Assembly (NCBI GenBank): GCA_903995115.1
Contig: LR877148.1
Location: 622,501 to 686,500 of the forward strand
Length of the DNA stretch: 64,000 nucleotides
Reading direction: 5' to 3'
Origin: Angomonas deanei
Lineage: Eukaryota > Euglenozoa > Kinetoplastea > Trypanosomatida > Trypanosomatidae
Under the pieces are notes generated by a model that saw only the letters and a list, made by a program, of their open reading frames with translations, was not told the DNA's origin and searched no databases. How positions within the stretch are numbered: position 1 is the first letter of the stretch; each line of letters starts with the position of its first letter. Positions 20,240 to 32,900 of the stretch are shown one piece after another. The translations under genes and the position numbers were made by a program.

Positions 20240-20266
20240 GTTGTTGTTGTTGTTGTTGTTGTTGTT
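20240..20266 (+). repeat. (GTT)9 microsatellite
   Basis: Nine perfect GTT units in the 251-bp spacer before the next gene, upstream of the pyrimidine tract 20278-20304 and the AG at 20305-20306 that probably serves as splice acceptor. Confidence 0.95.
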
Positions 20267-20318
20267 CGGCTTTTACCTGTCTCCCTCTTTTTCCCACTTC
20301 ATTTAGAATCTCTACAAC

Positions 20319-22612
20319 ATGCGCCGTCGCTGTGCTAGTCAAATGCTGCTAGTGCCCTCTAGTTGGCTAGCGACAGGCCAAACGAGGGGCACTGCAATAC
20401 GGCGTCATCCGTGTTTAAACCACCATACTTCCAGTACGTTTCCCGGTGTGTGTGACACGGCGACACGGTTCTGTAGTCAGTTCGTGCGGCCACAGGGTGG
20501 TGGGACAGAAGAAAACTCACTGCAGCATAGTCGCGAGGAAAGTGCGTTTGCCGCTACCAAGCGAAAAGTGAACGCGGCAGTAGCGGCCATGCGAACAGAT
20601 GATACTGCACCCCACACCGTTGTCAACGCTCTCAATAGACTGGATACCTTTACGGCACAAGCAGATGAACCCTACTCGCCTGGGGAAGTGTTGTTAGTAT
20701 TGGAAAAATACTACCATCACCGAACGCGGTCAGAAAAAGAGATACAATTTCTCCCCCACGCAGACTGGAAACTCATTCGGGATCGCGTCAATGCTATCTT
20801 GTTCGAGAAAAATGTGGAAAGGTATTACTTTTCCCTTTCGCCATTCTACCCGAAGGGGTTTCACTTTTTCTTTGCGCAGGACTTGTTGACCAGTCTCTGC
20901 TCAGGAACGGTAGAAGATGAATACGGAGGAAGAAACGGCGATGCAGCAGAATGTTGTAACATGCCTCGTGTGTGATTTTGCTTTGCTAAAAATGGTACTC
21001 CAGGCGCAAGAGGAGGTTGACCCGTGTACCACCCACAAGGCGAACAATCGACTCAGTCCTTATCGCCCTTCTACCGTGGTGCTGACACTTGTTGCGCTGC
21101 GGGCGTGTATCCCCACCGGTAAAGCAGCGGAGGAGCATAAAGCGGCCCTACTAGAAATGGCGACGGCCTGTTTTCACAGACTGTTTGTTGGTCGACGAAA
21201 TAAAAACGGAATGACGCCTTCGCAACAGGAAGGGCTTTGTGTCTTTTTGTACCTTCTAAAGGCACTCGAGACGGGCGGACAGGGGACAGATGGTGTATGC
21301 GCTGTCTCGTCTGTCGCACGAACCGTCTACCAACACGTCACGCCCAAGGCGCAAGGGGAAACGGTGAGAGAAGTGAAAAACTTGGAGGAAATTGGCGAAA
21401 TGCTTCAACACCACTTTGCGCAAACGGAATGTTATTCCATCCTCGGTGACACAGAGAATCGTTTGGGCTTGGCCTTCTTGGAAACGCTTCTAGCCAAAGG
21501 AAAGACTGACACGGACGTTTTTCTGCTCGACGAGGCTATAAAAGGAGATATGATAAAGTTACTTTTTGTGCCCTTTATCGTCACAATGAGAGAAGATGCG
21601 CGCGACTCCCTTTCCGCACCACGCCATGGAGCTGGAGGAATCGGGAGAGGAAAACAGCGAAGGTCTCCCCGCACTTCATGTGCAGTTTGAAACGTCCTTG
21701 TTTACCTTGTTGCTCAACGATATGTTATGCGCCCTTTCCCAGCTGCGCACCCGACAGGGCCCCGACGCCGAAAACGAGTCGGCGCGAATCACTTCTCTTA
21801 TTCAACAGTTGTTACTGACTTCACGGTTAGACGGACAGTTTCTTCACCCGTCGCAGCGCGCCCGCTACACGAGCACCGTCCTTCAACAGAACTGGCGTCT
21901 TCTCCTAGACGCCTCCTTACGAGGGGTGTTCCAGAACCGAGTGCTCAAGAACGGAACCCCGGCGTGGATGGCGGAGTTGATCTTTCCCTTCTATAAGAGT
22001 CCAGCACTGTACAAGAGGGGGACGGTCAATCGTTTTATTCAACTGCTCCACGACTGGGGGCAAGGGGCGGAGATGCGGAAAACCTTTCAGGCGGTTCAGC
22101 GGAAGGAGTCTGCCACGCAAGATCAGTTTAGCGTCGAGAGCAAAGCGTGTTTCGAGAAGTCTGACCCGGCCGAGGAAGAATCCGAGTACACCGTGAACGA
22201 GGGCGACGCGGACGTCAACGTGGAGGAGTATTATAGGGTATTAAACCGATACAAGCCCATTCTGCACCTCGAAACCTGTCAACTCATCTTTGAAAGTTGT
22301 CTCGCCAATGTCCGTCGGGAGCAGTTGCGTCAGCACCGGGTGCAGCTGAGCATCGCAGAGGATGTGCTGCGGTATATGCTGCTAACGGTACGGAAGCTGA
22401 ACTTGATCGATTCACTTCTCGAACAAGAGGAAGTACTGTCGGCGCCGGCGCCTTCCGATGAGGGAGATGGCGTGGGCGCACCGTATAATACCATAATGTC
22501 CGTTTGCGCGGCGGAAAAGGACTTTCTTTCTGCTGGCCGATCGACGGAGGAGTGGAAAGCGCTGCTTGAGACCGATTTGTTCCCTCGTTTGTCACAGCTC
22601 ACCCCGCCCTAA
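20319..22612 (+). CDS. Unknown protein with mitochondrial-type N-terminus (frame broken twice)
   Basis: Three overlapping frames, 20319-20975, 20917-21690 and 21596-22612, probably encode one protein of ~763 residues, because no spacer or splice acceptor separates them. The start is Arg/Ser/Leu-rich (Met-Arg-Arg-Arg-Cys-Ala-Ser), typical of import into the mitochondrion. Each join requires skipping one base: between 20914 and ~20935, and between 21590 and ~21640. The body is helical, with no recognisable motif; one part (PFYPKGFHFFFAQDLL) is aromatic-rich. It may be a kinetoplastid-specific mitochondrial factor, for example of the mitoribosome or RNA processing, but nothing here proves that. 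Confidence 0.6.
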
Positions 22613-22803
22613 GGCGACAGCTCCTATACTCTTCACAAGAATAATAGTAATGCACATCACAGGAATGGCATCCGTCACTTTTTAGTCCATTCTCTTCATT
22701 CATGCTTTTCTGTTGGTTGTACCACCGCCACCATATCCACTACCCTTTTTCTTCCAGTCAATCCACATTAGTTCACTAGCTATCACCGTCTACACAACTC
22801 AAC

Positions 22804-24429
22804 ATGGGTGGCGCCGGTAGTATTCCAAAGGAGGAGGCGCGCAAGAAAGCAGCGGAGGCCCCAGGATCAAATGTAGCCCGTACCGCAAACACTGGTGCGG
22901 CCGCCGCTCAAGGGCCAGGACGGCTCCTGAAGCGAGTGGTGCGCGACATCCCGCCTGGATACGTCCTACCCACTCGGGTAGGGACCATCACCGGCAGGGA
23001 TGAGTTGATGGGCACCCTCAGCAAGGAGGCACCACGTCCACCAGTAGAATCTGACGACAACAGCATTGGTTGGTTCGTCGAAGACGTGGTGCGGCCGGAT
23101 CAGTATGAGCCGTACAATGAGGAGTCCTCCACTCGACTGGAGAGCGCCTACCTGCAGAAGGCAACGCAATGCATGGTGGTGCTCAAGAAGCACACCTACA
23201 CGGTAAACCTGCTGACGATGCAGCAGCTGGCACCGGAAGGCTCCGGTGGCCGACCCCGGGCGGTGCGCCGGTGCAACTTTGAAGTCGTCAACGGCGCTCG
23301 GGTGATGGCTCGCCAGGGGATAGTGGACCCGTTCAACGAGGAACAGGAAGAGGAGGAAAAGATCCAAAAGGCCAATCTCGATCTCACCAAGGTGACACAG
23401 GAGTATCATAGCGCGGCCAACGTCCCCAATGGCGAAGTGCAGCAACGCATCGACGCCAAACAGTTCGATCAATATTACCCGTGTCTCTGCGCCACCACCA
23501 TCCCCCACACCACGCCCATCTACACAATGAGTGTGGTCGCAGTGGACGACAGTCAGTCCGGTTCTCCCCAGTACTTGGCGCTGACCGGGGGAAAGGACAA
23601 GCGACTCACCGAGTGGGACCTCCAGACGCACAAGGTGGTCACCGACTACGACATTGGGTCCACTGCGAAGACGCTCTCGGTGCTCATCACATCCTACTCG
23701 CACAATGCGCAGTACGTCGTGGTCGGAATGGACGACAAGATGGCGAGGGTGTATCGACGGGGTAGCCCCAAGGTGGTCCTGACACTGGCGGGTCATCTGC
23801 ACAAGGTGTACGGGGCGGACTTCTCCGCGAGTGACACCCGCATCGTCACGGCCGCGATGGACAACCGCGTGTGTCTGTGGGATATCGCTACTGGGCAGTT
23901 GGTCAAACAGGAAATGTCACACAGCTCACACATTTTTGCGATCCACATGTCCCGTTATCAGGACCACTTGGGCGTCTCCGTTGGGGATGACAAGTTAGTG
24001 TGCGTCCACGACTTCCGGGAAGCCTCCTCGGTGGTGCAGCGGCTCAAAGGACACACCAAGACGATTTGGAACGTTGACATCAATGAGGTGGGTGGTACCC
24101 CCACCCAGTACGTCACCTGCGGTATGGACAACACGGTGCGCCTGTGGGACTGTCGAAAGACGGAGGGGGAGCTAGCGGTTATCACCCAACACACCAAGAG
24201 TGTCCATGGGGCCTACTTCACCGCCGGCGGAAAGGGTATCCTTTCGAGTAGTAAAGATCAGACGGTGCTGCTGTCCAACGCGACGGATGGTTCCCCCGAG
24301 TGGCAGCTGAAGGCGCACACGGCAAGCGTATTCCGTGGTTTGTACCTACCGGCTAGTACCAGTCTGGTGACCTGCGCCGGCGACGCCACGGTGAATATTT
24401 GGAGGTGGAAAGGAGGGCAGAACTGGTAA
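22804..24429 (+). CDS. N-myristoylated WD40 beta-propeller protein
   Basis: 541 residues. The start Met-Gly-Gly-Ala-Gly-Ser fits the N-myristoylation consensus (Gly2, small residue at 6). After ~200 residues of linker with an acidic helix (EEQEEEEKIQKANLDL) come seven WD-type repeats from about residue 230 to the end, with blade ends such as LTEWDL, VCLWDI, VRLWDC and VNIWRW. This is enough for one complete propeller. Such proteins act as scaffolds; membrane attachment by myristate is predicted. No enzyme motif is present. The orthologous family is not identified. The frame is intact. Confidence 0.9.
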   Translation: MGGAGSIPKEEARKKAAEAPGSNVARTANTGAAAAQGPGRLLKRVVRDIPPGYVLPTRVGTITGRDELMGTLSKEAPRPPVESDDNSIGWFVEDVVRPDQYEPYNEESSTRLESAYLQKATQCMVVLKKHTYTVNLLTMQQLAPEGSGGRPRAVRRCNFEVVNGARVMARQGIVDPFNEEQEEEEKIQKANLDLTKVTQEYHSAANVPNGEVQQRIDAKQFDQYYPCLCATTIPHTTPIYTMSVVAVDDSQSGSPQYLALTGGKDKRLTEWDLQTHKVVTDYDIGSTAKTLSVLITSYSHNAQYVVVGMDDKMARVYRRGSPKVVLTLAGHLHKVYGADFSASDTRIVTAAMDNRVCLWDIATGQLVKQEMSHSSHIFAIHMSRYQDHLGVSVGDDKLVCVHDFREASSVVQRLKGHTKTIWNVDINEVGGTPTQYVTCGMDNTVRLWDCRKTEGELAVITQHTKSVHGAYFTAGGKGILSSSKDQTVLLSNATDGSPEWQLKAHTASVFRGLYLPASTSLVTCAGDATVNIWRWKGGQNW

Positions 24430-24992
24430 TCGTAAGAAAATTAAAAAAAAAAAAAAAAGAGTTCGGCCTTCCTTTTCTCCATCTAGGATAGTTGTAGGAC
24501 GTTTTTTTTTTTTTTTTCGTTGATGTTATTCCATGTACATTAGTTTTTTTTCTCCCATTATTCCAAATTTAGACAAGGGATTTAAAAATAATAAAGGATA
24601 GAAAGATTAAGGTTTATTCTATCATTAAAAGAGTGAACCGTTGCGTTAAGATATTTTTTTTTTTTTTGCAGATGGCAAACCGAGCGCGTACTTTTGTTGA
24701 TGATTTTGTTGTTGTTATCGTTGTGCACCCCAACTCTGTTTACTATTCTACTTACTTTTCCGGTCGTATAAATACTTGAACAGGAGTTTGATGCGATGTA
24801 TTGTGAGCATTTCTCCCTCCCACTATATCCTTTACTCTCCTTTTCTTATTTTTTGTGTGGATAGAAATAGAAGAGAGCAACGTCGAACTCTCCCTTTTTT
24901 TTTCACATCGTTAAACTATTTTTTATTCTTAGAGTAAATCATTAAACATTTAAAAAAAAAAAAAACATCAATAGTAAGAACCAGTTACAAAA
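24430..24992 (+). other. Spacer (563 bp) with T tracts
   Basis: Contains an A run near 24443-24458, T runs near 24501-24518 and 24653-24668, and a pyrimidine tract near 24918-24930 with AG at 24931-24932. No gene or structured RNA recognised. Confidence 0.5.
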
Positions 24993-26513
24993 ATGTCTGG
25001 GAAAGCGCCCATGAGACGATTCAACACCGTCATGTTAGCGTTACCACTACACGGGGTGCAGCTGTCGGCCTTGTTGTTTCTAGAATACCTCGGTAGCGGT
25101 ACCTTCCGCGGGGACATGGCGGAGGCGGTGTGCGACTTCAGCGCCCTTCTCCCCCTCCTCCGCAGTAGAAGCATGAAAAGTATTCAGTCCCTCACCCTCA
25201 TGTACGCCTCCATGCTGCGAGATCGGTTTCTCTTCCGTGCCATGGAGTGTGCGGTCGCCTCTGCGTGTGTCTATGGCACCAACTTTACGAAGGACGCGGT
25301 CGTGTTTCACTATTTGCTGCCCCTCATACAGGAGTACCGCTTCTCCCGCAGCTTTGTGACCCGCACCTTACGCGCGGTGGGTCGGGTCTGCTATCCCGCC
25401 TTCCTCCGCCGTATGGTGTTTGGCCCCCCAGCCGACCCGGAAGACAACCCTGACGTCGCCTATGTTCAGAATCCCCCCAAAGTAGTCAAAGGCGAAGACA
25501 TTTATGCGACGATGCCGGAAGGGGTACGCGATGCGCTGCAGTACTACACCTGCCACCACCGCGCCCACCCCTTCTACGCCGTGGCCGCCTCCTCCTTTGT
25601 GCAGGAGGTGTCCCGGGTAGCGTTAGAGTCCTGCCTGTGGGGCGGCCGCTTCCTCAAGGAGAGGGAGAAGCCAGACGTGTCCAAGTGGCGCCTCTTGAAA
25701 CCATTTCTCAGTTACTGTGCCGTCACTGGGACACAAATCAGTCTGACGGTTCTGGTGCGAGGCGTGGCGGCGACGGTGGCGGCCGCTCTCTCGTCGGAGC
25801 CAACCGGAGGCGGCATCTTCTGGATGGAAAGAATTGGTTTTCTGATCGTCGCCCCCGCCATCAATATCATTAGTGAGACCGTCGGTGTGCTCGTGCGGGA
25901 CATGCTAGAGCAGGCGCACCCGACCACCACAGAGGACTCCGTCGAGGACGAACGGGAGAAGAAACAGCAGGAAGAGGAGGTACGAAACTCGGGTTTCTAC
26001 TTTTTTGAGGCCGCCAACGCCGCTGGCAACCCACAAGACCGGGAGCGCTTCAAGAAGGGTGTAGACTTCTATCTGGTGCTAGGCGTAGACGAGAAGGCGC
26101 AGGCTGCGGAAGTCAAGAAGGCCTACCGACAGCTCGCCCTCAAGAACCACCCCGACCGCGCCGGGCGAGACGCGCTGGCCCAGCAGAACGCACGAGAGAA
26201 TATGGCCATCATCAACGAAGCGTACGATGTGCTGATCAACGAGCAGACCCGTATGCAGTACGACGCCAGCCGCATGTTCGCCGACTCCCCCAATATTCTC
26301 AAATACTTGGAGGGTCTGTCCGTGGCGCAGTTCGTGGCGGTCGGGGCCGGGGCTAGCCTGGGACTCTTCCTCCTCCTCGGCGCGGCGGTGTACTCCCAGT
26401 ACTGCACGCTGTACCAGACGGTCACCGCCACGGGTAGACAGCCACTGAGTCTGTTTAATTTTGAGTTTTCACCGGAGGCTGAGAATAATAATAATAATGA
26501 GAATAACCGATGA
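24993..26513 (+). CDS. Membrane-anchored DnaJ-domain (Hsp40) protein
   Basis: 506 residues. The J-domain spans about residues 355-425 with the diagnostic His-Pro-Asp at 386-388 (LKNHPDRAG), flanked by helix II (VKKAYRQLAL) and helix III (AIINEAYDVL). A hydrophobic segment around residues 445-468 follows, and others lie in the N-terminal part (around 30, 250-265 and 280-295), so the protein is probably embedded in an organelle membrane with its J-domain recruiting an Hsp70. There is no Gly/Phe region or zinc-finger, so it is type III. The C-terminus ends in a short Asn run encoded by AAT codons. The N-terminal 340 residues are not recognised. Confidence 0.9.
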   Translation: MSGKAPMRRFNTVMLALPLHGVQLSALLFLEYLGSGTFRGDMAEAVCDFSALLPLLRSRSMKSIQSLTLMYASMLRDRFLFRAMECAVASACVYGTNFTKDAVVFHYLLPLIQEYRFSRSFVTRTLRAVGRVCYPAFLRRMVFGPPADPEDNPDVAYVQNPPKVVKGEDIYATMPEGVRDALQYYTCHHRAHPFYAVAASSFVQEVSRVALESCLWGGRFLKEREKPDVSKWRLLKPFLSYCAVTGTQISLTVLVRGVAATVAAALSSEPTGGGIFWMERIGFLIVAPAINIISETVGVLVRDMLEQAHPTTTEDSVEDEREKKQQEEEVRNSGFYFFEAANAAGNPQDRERFKKGVDFYLVLGVDEKAQAAEVKKAYRQLALKNHPDRAGRDALAQQNARENMAIINEAYDVLINEQTRMQYDASRMFADSPNILKYLEGLSVAQFVAVGAGASLGLFLLLGAAVYSQYCTLYQTVTATGRQPLSLFNFEFSPEAENNNNNENNR

Positions 26514-26962
26514 TAAAAAAAAAACAATCTACTTATACTACCCGGGAATGAATGGGCACGGCGCGTTGCTTTGTTCCTCCCGAAAGCGTAAAACGGAGTG
26601 AAATAGACACAATAAGAATTTTTTTTTTTTGAAATATAGTTCTCATTTTCTTTGTTTTCCTTCGTCGTTTAAGAGGAAGCGAAAAACACATACACAAAAC
26701 AAAAGCGGAGGGTTCTAAAAACAAACAAATAAAAAAAGGAACTAGGAACGCGTAACTCTCTCTTTTCTTTTCTTTCATAGTTGTACAAACAAAATAAAAA
26801 AAAACATTTCGGAAAACAAACACTACAATAATTCTGTTATTTTTTATTCTATGAGAGTTTCCTTCCTCAGCCTGTTTGTTTTATTATACATTCCTTCCAC
26901 CTTCTTTTTATACAAGTACCTACAAAAAAAAAAAAAAAAAAGACCAAAAAAAAAAAATTAGT
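26514..26962 (+). other. Spacer with predicted SL acceptor
   Basis: A/T-rich. Pyrimidine tract at about 26755-26777 with AG at 26779-26780; later A runs at 26924-26957 lead up to the ATG. No gene seen. Confidence 0.5.
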
Positions 26963-29900
26963 ATGTTTGGATTTGGGTCCTCCAGTAAGACGGAGGAGAA
27001 GAAGGATGGGAAGCACTATTTTAACCCTAACGCCGCCATCAACTTGCCCGTCACCATTAAGCAAGTGGAGGAACTAAACCCATTAGAGAACAAGAAACTC
27101 ATTCCGTCCTTTCTGATCGCCGCCAAACGACACGTCTACTTTGGCGATCTAGACGATAAAGGTCTGCCGCACGGGGTGGGATTATTTCTATTCGGTTGTG
27201 AGCCGTTATTATTTCAATACTTGCAAGAAAAGTTTGATCAGCGCCCCGACAAGAAGACCCCAATGCGCCCGGAGGAGGAAGTGCTCGAGGTGCTGTCCTG
27301 CAATAATGAGCAATTCGGGGACTTCACCATGTACGACCGGTACGGTGGCTGCTGGGTGCACGGTAGCTTTCATGGGGAAGGCGTGCTGCTGTGTTATGCC
27401 AACTACACCAATCAGCCCATCCCGCTCTGTGTGCAGAATAACCCGACCAGCAGTCCGACAGCGCCTTCCCCCACCGCGAACCTGACCCTGCAGATGGGGC
27501 CGATGCTGAACCACAACAAGTTTAGTTTCAAGTACCAAGGGAACTTCCATCTCGGTCGACCACAGGGGAGTGCGGAAATATTCTATGGAAAGTATTACAG
27601 CGAGCCACTCCCTGTCCTAGAAAAAAATCCCGCCTTCTTTTCTCTCTTTGCTGCACCGATCCAAGCGCCCGGTGAGGACGCTAGCCATCCTCCAGCGAGT
27701 AGCGGCACGTTGGGTAGTGCCATCATGGGAGGTCTCTCCTACCTCTCCCCCTTCTCGTCCTCCTCAGAGGCCCCAGTGGTGCCCGCCTTCTACAAGGAGA
27801 CCATGATCAACGTCTCCTCCTCGCATAAACCCAAAGAGTACTTTGGCACCGTCGGCGGGGGTCAGTTTTTGTTCAAACACGGAAAAGGTATTCTCGTCTA
27901 CCAAAACGGGGACACCTACGACGGCGAGTTTGTCTTTAATGTTCGTCACGGGAAAGGAAAACTCAACTTGGTGAACAAGACGGAGGAGTACGAGGGTCAG
28001 TTTCAGCGAAATCGTAAGAATGGCTACGGCGTGCTACGCTACCTGCACACCAATCAATACTACAAGGGGAACTTTGTCGACGATGTGCGGGAGGGCGAAG
28101 GGGTGATGCGGTTTAGCAACGGCGATGAATATTTGGGTAATTTTAAGCATAACTCGATTGAGGGGTTTGGCACCATGAAGTACAAGAATGGCGATATTTA
28201 CGAGGGCGAGTGGAAGGAGGGCATCCGCAACGGTCTTGGGACTTACTCTTTAAAAAAGAATAAGTTAGGAATGACCATGAAGGGTTTCTTTGTGAATGGA
28301 CTCGTGCACGGGGAAGGTTCCCTCGAGGTGCCAGGGATATCCGTCTTTGTGGGTGACTTCCGCCGTGGAGAGCGGACGTCAGGGACGATTTACTTTTTGA
28401 GTGACGCCGGCGACCCTCGCGTGGACTTTGACTTGCAGTCGAGTACCCCATCACCGCCGCCGGAAAACAAGAATGACGAAAAAGACGCAGAGAAGGATGC
28501 CACCACGGGCCCTCTACCACGTGTCCGTCGGTGCTACCAGGGCGAGTGGGATGGGGACAATATGGAAGGAAAAGGACTATTGTGGTATAGCGACGATAGT
28601 TTCTACTGTGGTTACTTTCGGCGTAATCAGCGACAGGGCCCTGGTAACCTGCGGGAGATACACCGCTACCCCGACACCACCACTCCCTACTATATTACGG
28701 AGTACAGTGGATTCTTTTATAAGGATAAGAAACAGGGATGGGGCATTGAGCGAGACCAGCACATGGAGAGGACGACACGAGGAGCACCAATCGCGACATC
28801 ATTGACGCCCTGATGCAGGAGTCCGCCCCCAGTGGTGCCACCGGGAGTACCCCGTATAAAGTGTGCAAGATACGCTGTGGGCTGTGGTACCAAGACCGTC
28901 TCGTGGAGGGGTACGTGGGCGAGTGGGATGGGGAGTCGTTCTGCGGCTTGGGCACGATGCACCTCAACTTGCTGTCCTTTTTTAGAAACAACAACAGTGG
29001 AAGTACTGCTGCGCTGTTTGACAAGGCGGTACAAGAAATCAATCCATTATTCTACCCTGCGACCGGTGGTGGTATCCTCCGTTTATTTGGGGCCAGCCAG
29101 GGGAATAAAGAGCAAACCAGTAAGGAGGAAAAAGACTACACGAATCAATTGGTGTACATCTCGCCGTCCACCGCACAGTCCATCACCGTCCCTGTCCTGC
29201 TAGAGCAATTCTTTCAAGCACGGAGCAATACCTCCAAAAAGAAGCGTAACAGCGCCGCTAGCAGTGGTGGGCAAACCTACATTGTCAGTACAGCGGAGAG
29301 GGAGATGGTGTGGTTCTTTGGGTTGTTTCTGAGTGGTAAGAAACACGGCCCTGGTATGTTCGCCTTCCCTGCCCTAGGGTCCCTCCCCGGTAGTCCCCTC
29401 TTCTACAACAATACGATACAGGCCAATCACGGTGGTGGGGTGCGGCGTCACATTATCCAAGCGGAGTGGTTGGACAACACCCTGCACACCTCTGACGATA
29501 ATCAGAAAAAGAAGAAACAGCGAGGGGTGTGGGTCTTTCCGACTGGAGAGGTGTACTACGGCCACTTTCGTCAAGGGAAGCGAGAGGACACGGAGGGGGT
29601 GCTGCTCCTGCTGGACGGTTCCCTCTATGTGGGGCCGTTCAAGGAGAATCAACCCTGTGGAAAGGGATTGTTACTGGTGAAGAATGTGCAGGAGCCGTTG
29701 TACCGTGCGCAGAGCCGATCGAAGCGGTGCCATACAACAGAAGAAGAAGAGACGGAACAGTCTTTACTGGAAGAGGAGGAGCAGAAGGACCACAACACGA
29801 ATGCAGAAGAAGATAATAATAATAATATCATTTCCAAGACGGTGGGAGCGCTATTCAGTCTCTTCTCCTCCTCCACCGTAGCAGCGGACAGCACGACGCA

Positions 29901-32900
29901 TGAGAATAGTCTGTCCAAGCGGTATTCCCCTTCGTATGTGAAATATTTACGAAACCGAAAACTCGTCGGCTTCCGCGATTATTTTATTCTCATTGCCGAG
30001 TGGGAGGTGCAAACGTTACCGACTCGAAAAGTGTTTCATGTTTCCAAAAAGAAAAGCTCCTCTAAGAAGGACAATAACGCCATCCATGTACCGATTCTCC
30101 AGGCAAGCAGCTGCATCAACACGGCTAGTAATACACCGAGTTATCACTACACCCCCAGCAGCTACGATTTTCTGAATTACAACACCAATACCAAAACAAT
30201 CCCCATCCACCCCAACAGCTCGTTAGCCGATGCGTTAGACTTCTTGAATGAGCGGTCAGAGGAGGAGGGCGAGGGGTATGAGCACGGCTACTATGAGGCG
30301 CTCCCGCCACCACCTGTCACCACCGTGAGTAAAGTTGTCCACCACGGGTTGCAGTACTTTGTTTCCTCGAATATGTTTGTCTACACCGACAATCATGAAA
30401 ATAATACAATTGGGATGCACATTCCACATCGACCACTCTCTGCATATGATCGTTACATTACCCAACTACGGGAACAAAACTTTTTCAATGGCTCTACCCA
30501 CTCCGCCTTGTACATGCTCGACGACAATACCAATAATAATAATAATGCGAAGGAGGACGAAGTGGTCACGTTTTTTCAGCAGTCGTCCCTTTCACCGATT
30601 ATGGAAGAGTTTCTACGTTGGAAGGAGGAAATGGCCTTTTTTACCGCAAATCGTAATCATCAGAATAATAAAAATGATAAAACGGCTGCCCAGTACTTTT
30701 CCCCACTGCAAATGAAAGAAGGAAATGGAAACTTTCCGAAAAAGGATGCCAACAAGGATCAAACCATTCAAAGTCGTGTGACCGCGAACACCCCACAGCG
30801 ATGCTCCATCTGTGAAAAGGAATTTTCCTTCCTGAAAAAATCGGTGTTTTGTAGTTTGTGCTTTCGAAATGTCTGTTCCAGCTGTCTCCACGCCATTGAG
30901 ATTACGGACACGAGTAATAATAATGTGGCACTCATGGCGTTGGCGGACAAGTCCAACAAGTTGCTGACGACTTTTCAGAAAATTATGACCGATTTGCAGA
31001 ATAAGAAGAATAATAATGACAAGGAGATTGAGTTTGCCAAGTACTTTCCAAAGAGCTTTTACACCACCATTGAAAATATCAACAATGAGAACACCGATGA
31101 GGAAAACACGGCAGAGTCGTCGGAATGCTTTTATAATACGATACCCTCTCTCGATGTCTCCACACACCCCAACCGTACGGTGACGAGCAATAGTTCTGTA
31201 TCGGTCTCCGCCTGCCCCGACTGTGCCCGCACCGTCCTATTGTTAAATTTAGAGTACCAGACGATTTTCATTCCGCAGCGAATGTTTCAGAGTGTTCTTC
31301 TTTTATCCCAATCGTAACACTAATCACCATAATGAAATCAAAATGGAGTCTATCCGCAACGGCACACAAAGTGAGTCGTTACCCCCCATGAGTGAAGCGG
31401 TGAAGACCGCTAGTGTAGTGGTGGAAGAGCAGGAGGGGGAAGAGGAGAAGGAAATGACAGCCAATACACATGAGAATGAAGTTTCCACTCCCATAAAAGA
31501 AAACACTGTCGCTGTGGAGGACATGCCCTCCCCCACCCCAGCAGTCCCTACCACGGAAGAGGAGCAGACGGAGCATTATATCATCTACAAAGGCTATCTC
31601 TCCAAAGGTCTCCCGCACCTCTATGGAGAGTTATGGTGGACGACCACCAACCCCCTTACGAAAGAAAAGGGCCCCTCGTATCATTACTATTATAGCGGTA
31701 GTTTCTACGAAGGGAAACGACATGGGTATGGGGTGTTGGTGTACGATTCGGATCACCACCGCAACGGGGAGCGGTACGAGGGAAACTTCTCGCATAATTA
31801 CTTTGAAGGCAAGCACAATTACTATTTCTGTGCGGATGGGTCGGTGTTGGAAGGGGATTTCCATCGCAACCGTCTGACCTCGATTAACTACTATGGAGAA
31901 ACGGAAAAGGTGGAAAATGGCAAGTACAATAACAATAACAACATTCGTCATGGAAGAGGGATTTACTTTTATAACGTGCGCAACCTCAAGACGCAACGGC
32001 GGGCACAACCGCTCAATAGTCATAATGTGAGTCTAGACTTTACCGTTAGTCCTGGTACGGTGTACAATGGCGAATGGCAGAAGGGCATACGGCACGGCAG
32101 TGGCATGTTACTCTTCTTTGTCAAGCGGGTTCGTGAAATATTAGGAGACGCCACGCTACCGAACAATCACAACACGTTTTATGAACTGACGCGTATCTTT
32201 CGGGGCACACTGCAGCAGAACGCGCTGAATGGGAAAGGACTGTTACAGGAAGGAAAAGATTCCTTTTATTACGGTGACTTTTCGGATAATATGAAAAACG
32301 GTAAAGGCGTGGAATTTTTCTATCATAAAGATTTTGTGAACCGACATGCGGAAATGAGTATTCACGAGTTATTCGAGAACAGCTCCAAACTGTACAAGGA
32401 CACTCAAAATAAAGAATTGTTATTTTCGAGAATATACGAATCCACGTTTCAAAATGGACTGGTACATGGGTATTGTAAGCAGTACACCTTTTTTAGCCAC
32501 CCAAGTGAAAAACAGTATCCTTTTTCCATCTACGAAACCTCCTACCACAGCGGCAGCGAGCGAGATGACTGTTATGATATTCAACTACTGGTAGACGACA
32601 ACGCCTCTACCGCCTGCTGCAACTGTCAAAAGGGTTTTAGTTTACTGAGTCGTCGCCATCACTGTCGACTGTGTGGTCTGTTGTTCTGCTCTAGCTGCTC
32701 CGCCAAGCGGGCGGTGCTGCCGTCTCACTTTTACTCTGACGAAAATAATAATAATAATAATAACGCTAACGCGAATGCACAACAACGCGTCTGTGACGAC
32801 TGTTTCTTGCGGTTGGAGCAGCGAAGGCAGTTGGCGGTGAAACGGTATTATTTCTACAACGGTGACGAAACTAATAATAACAATGGTATTCAATATGCCG

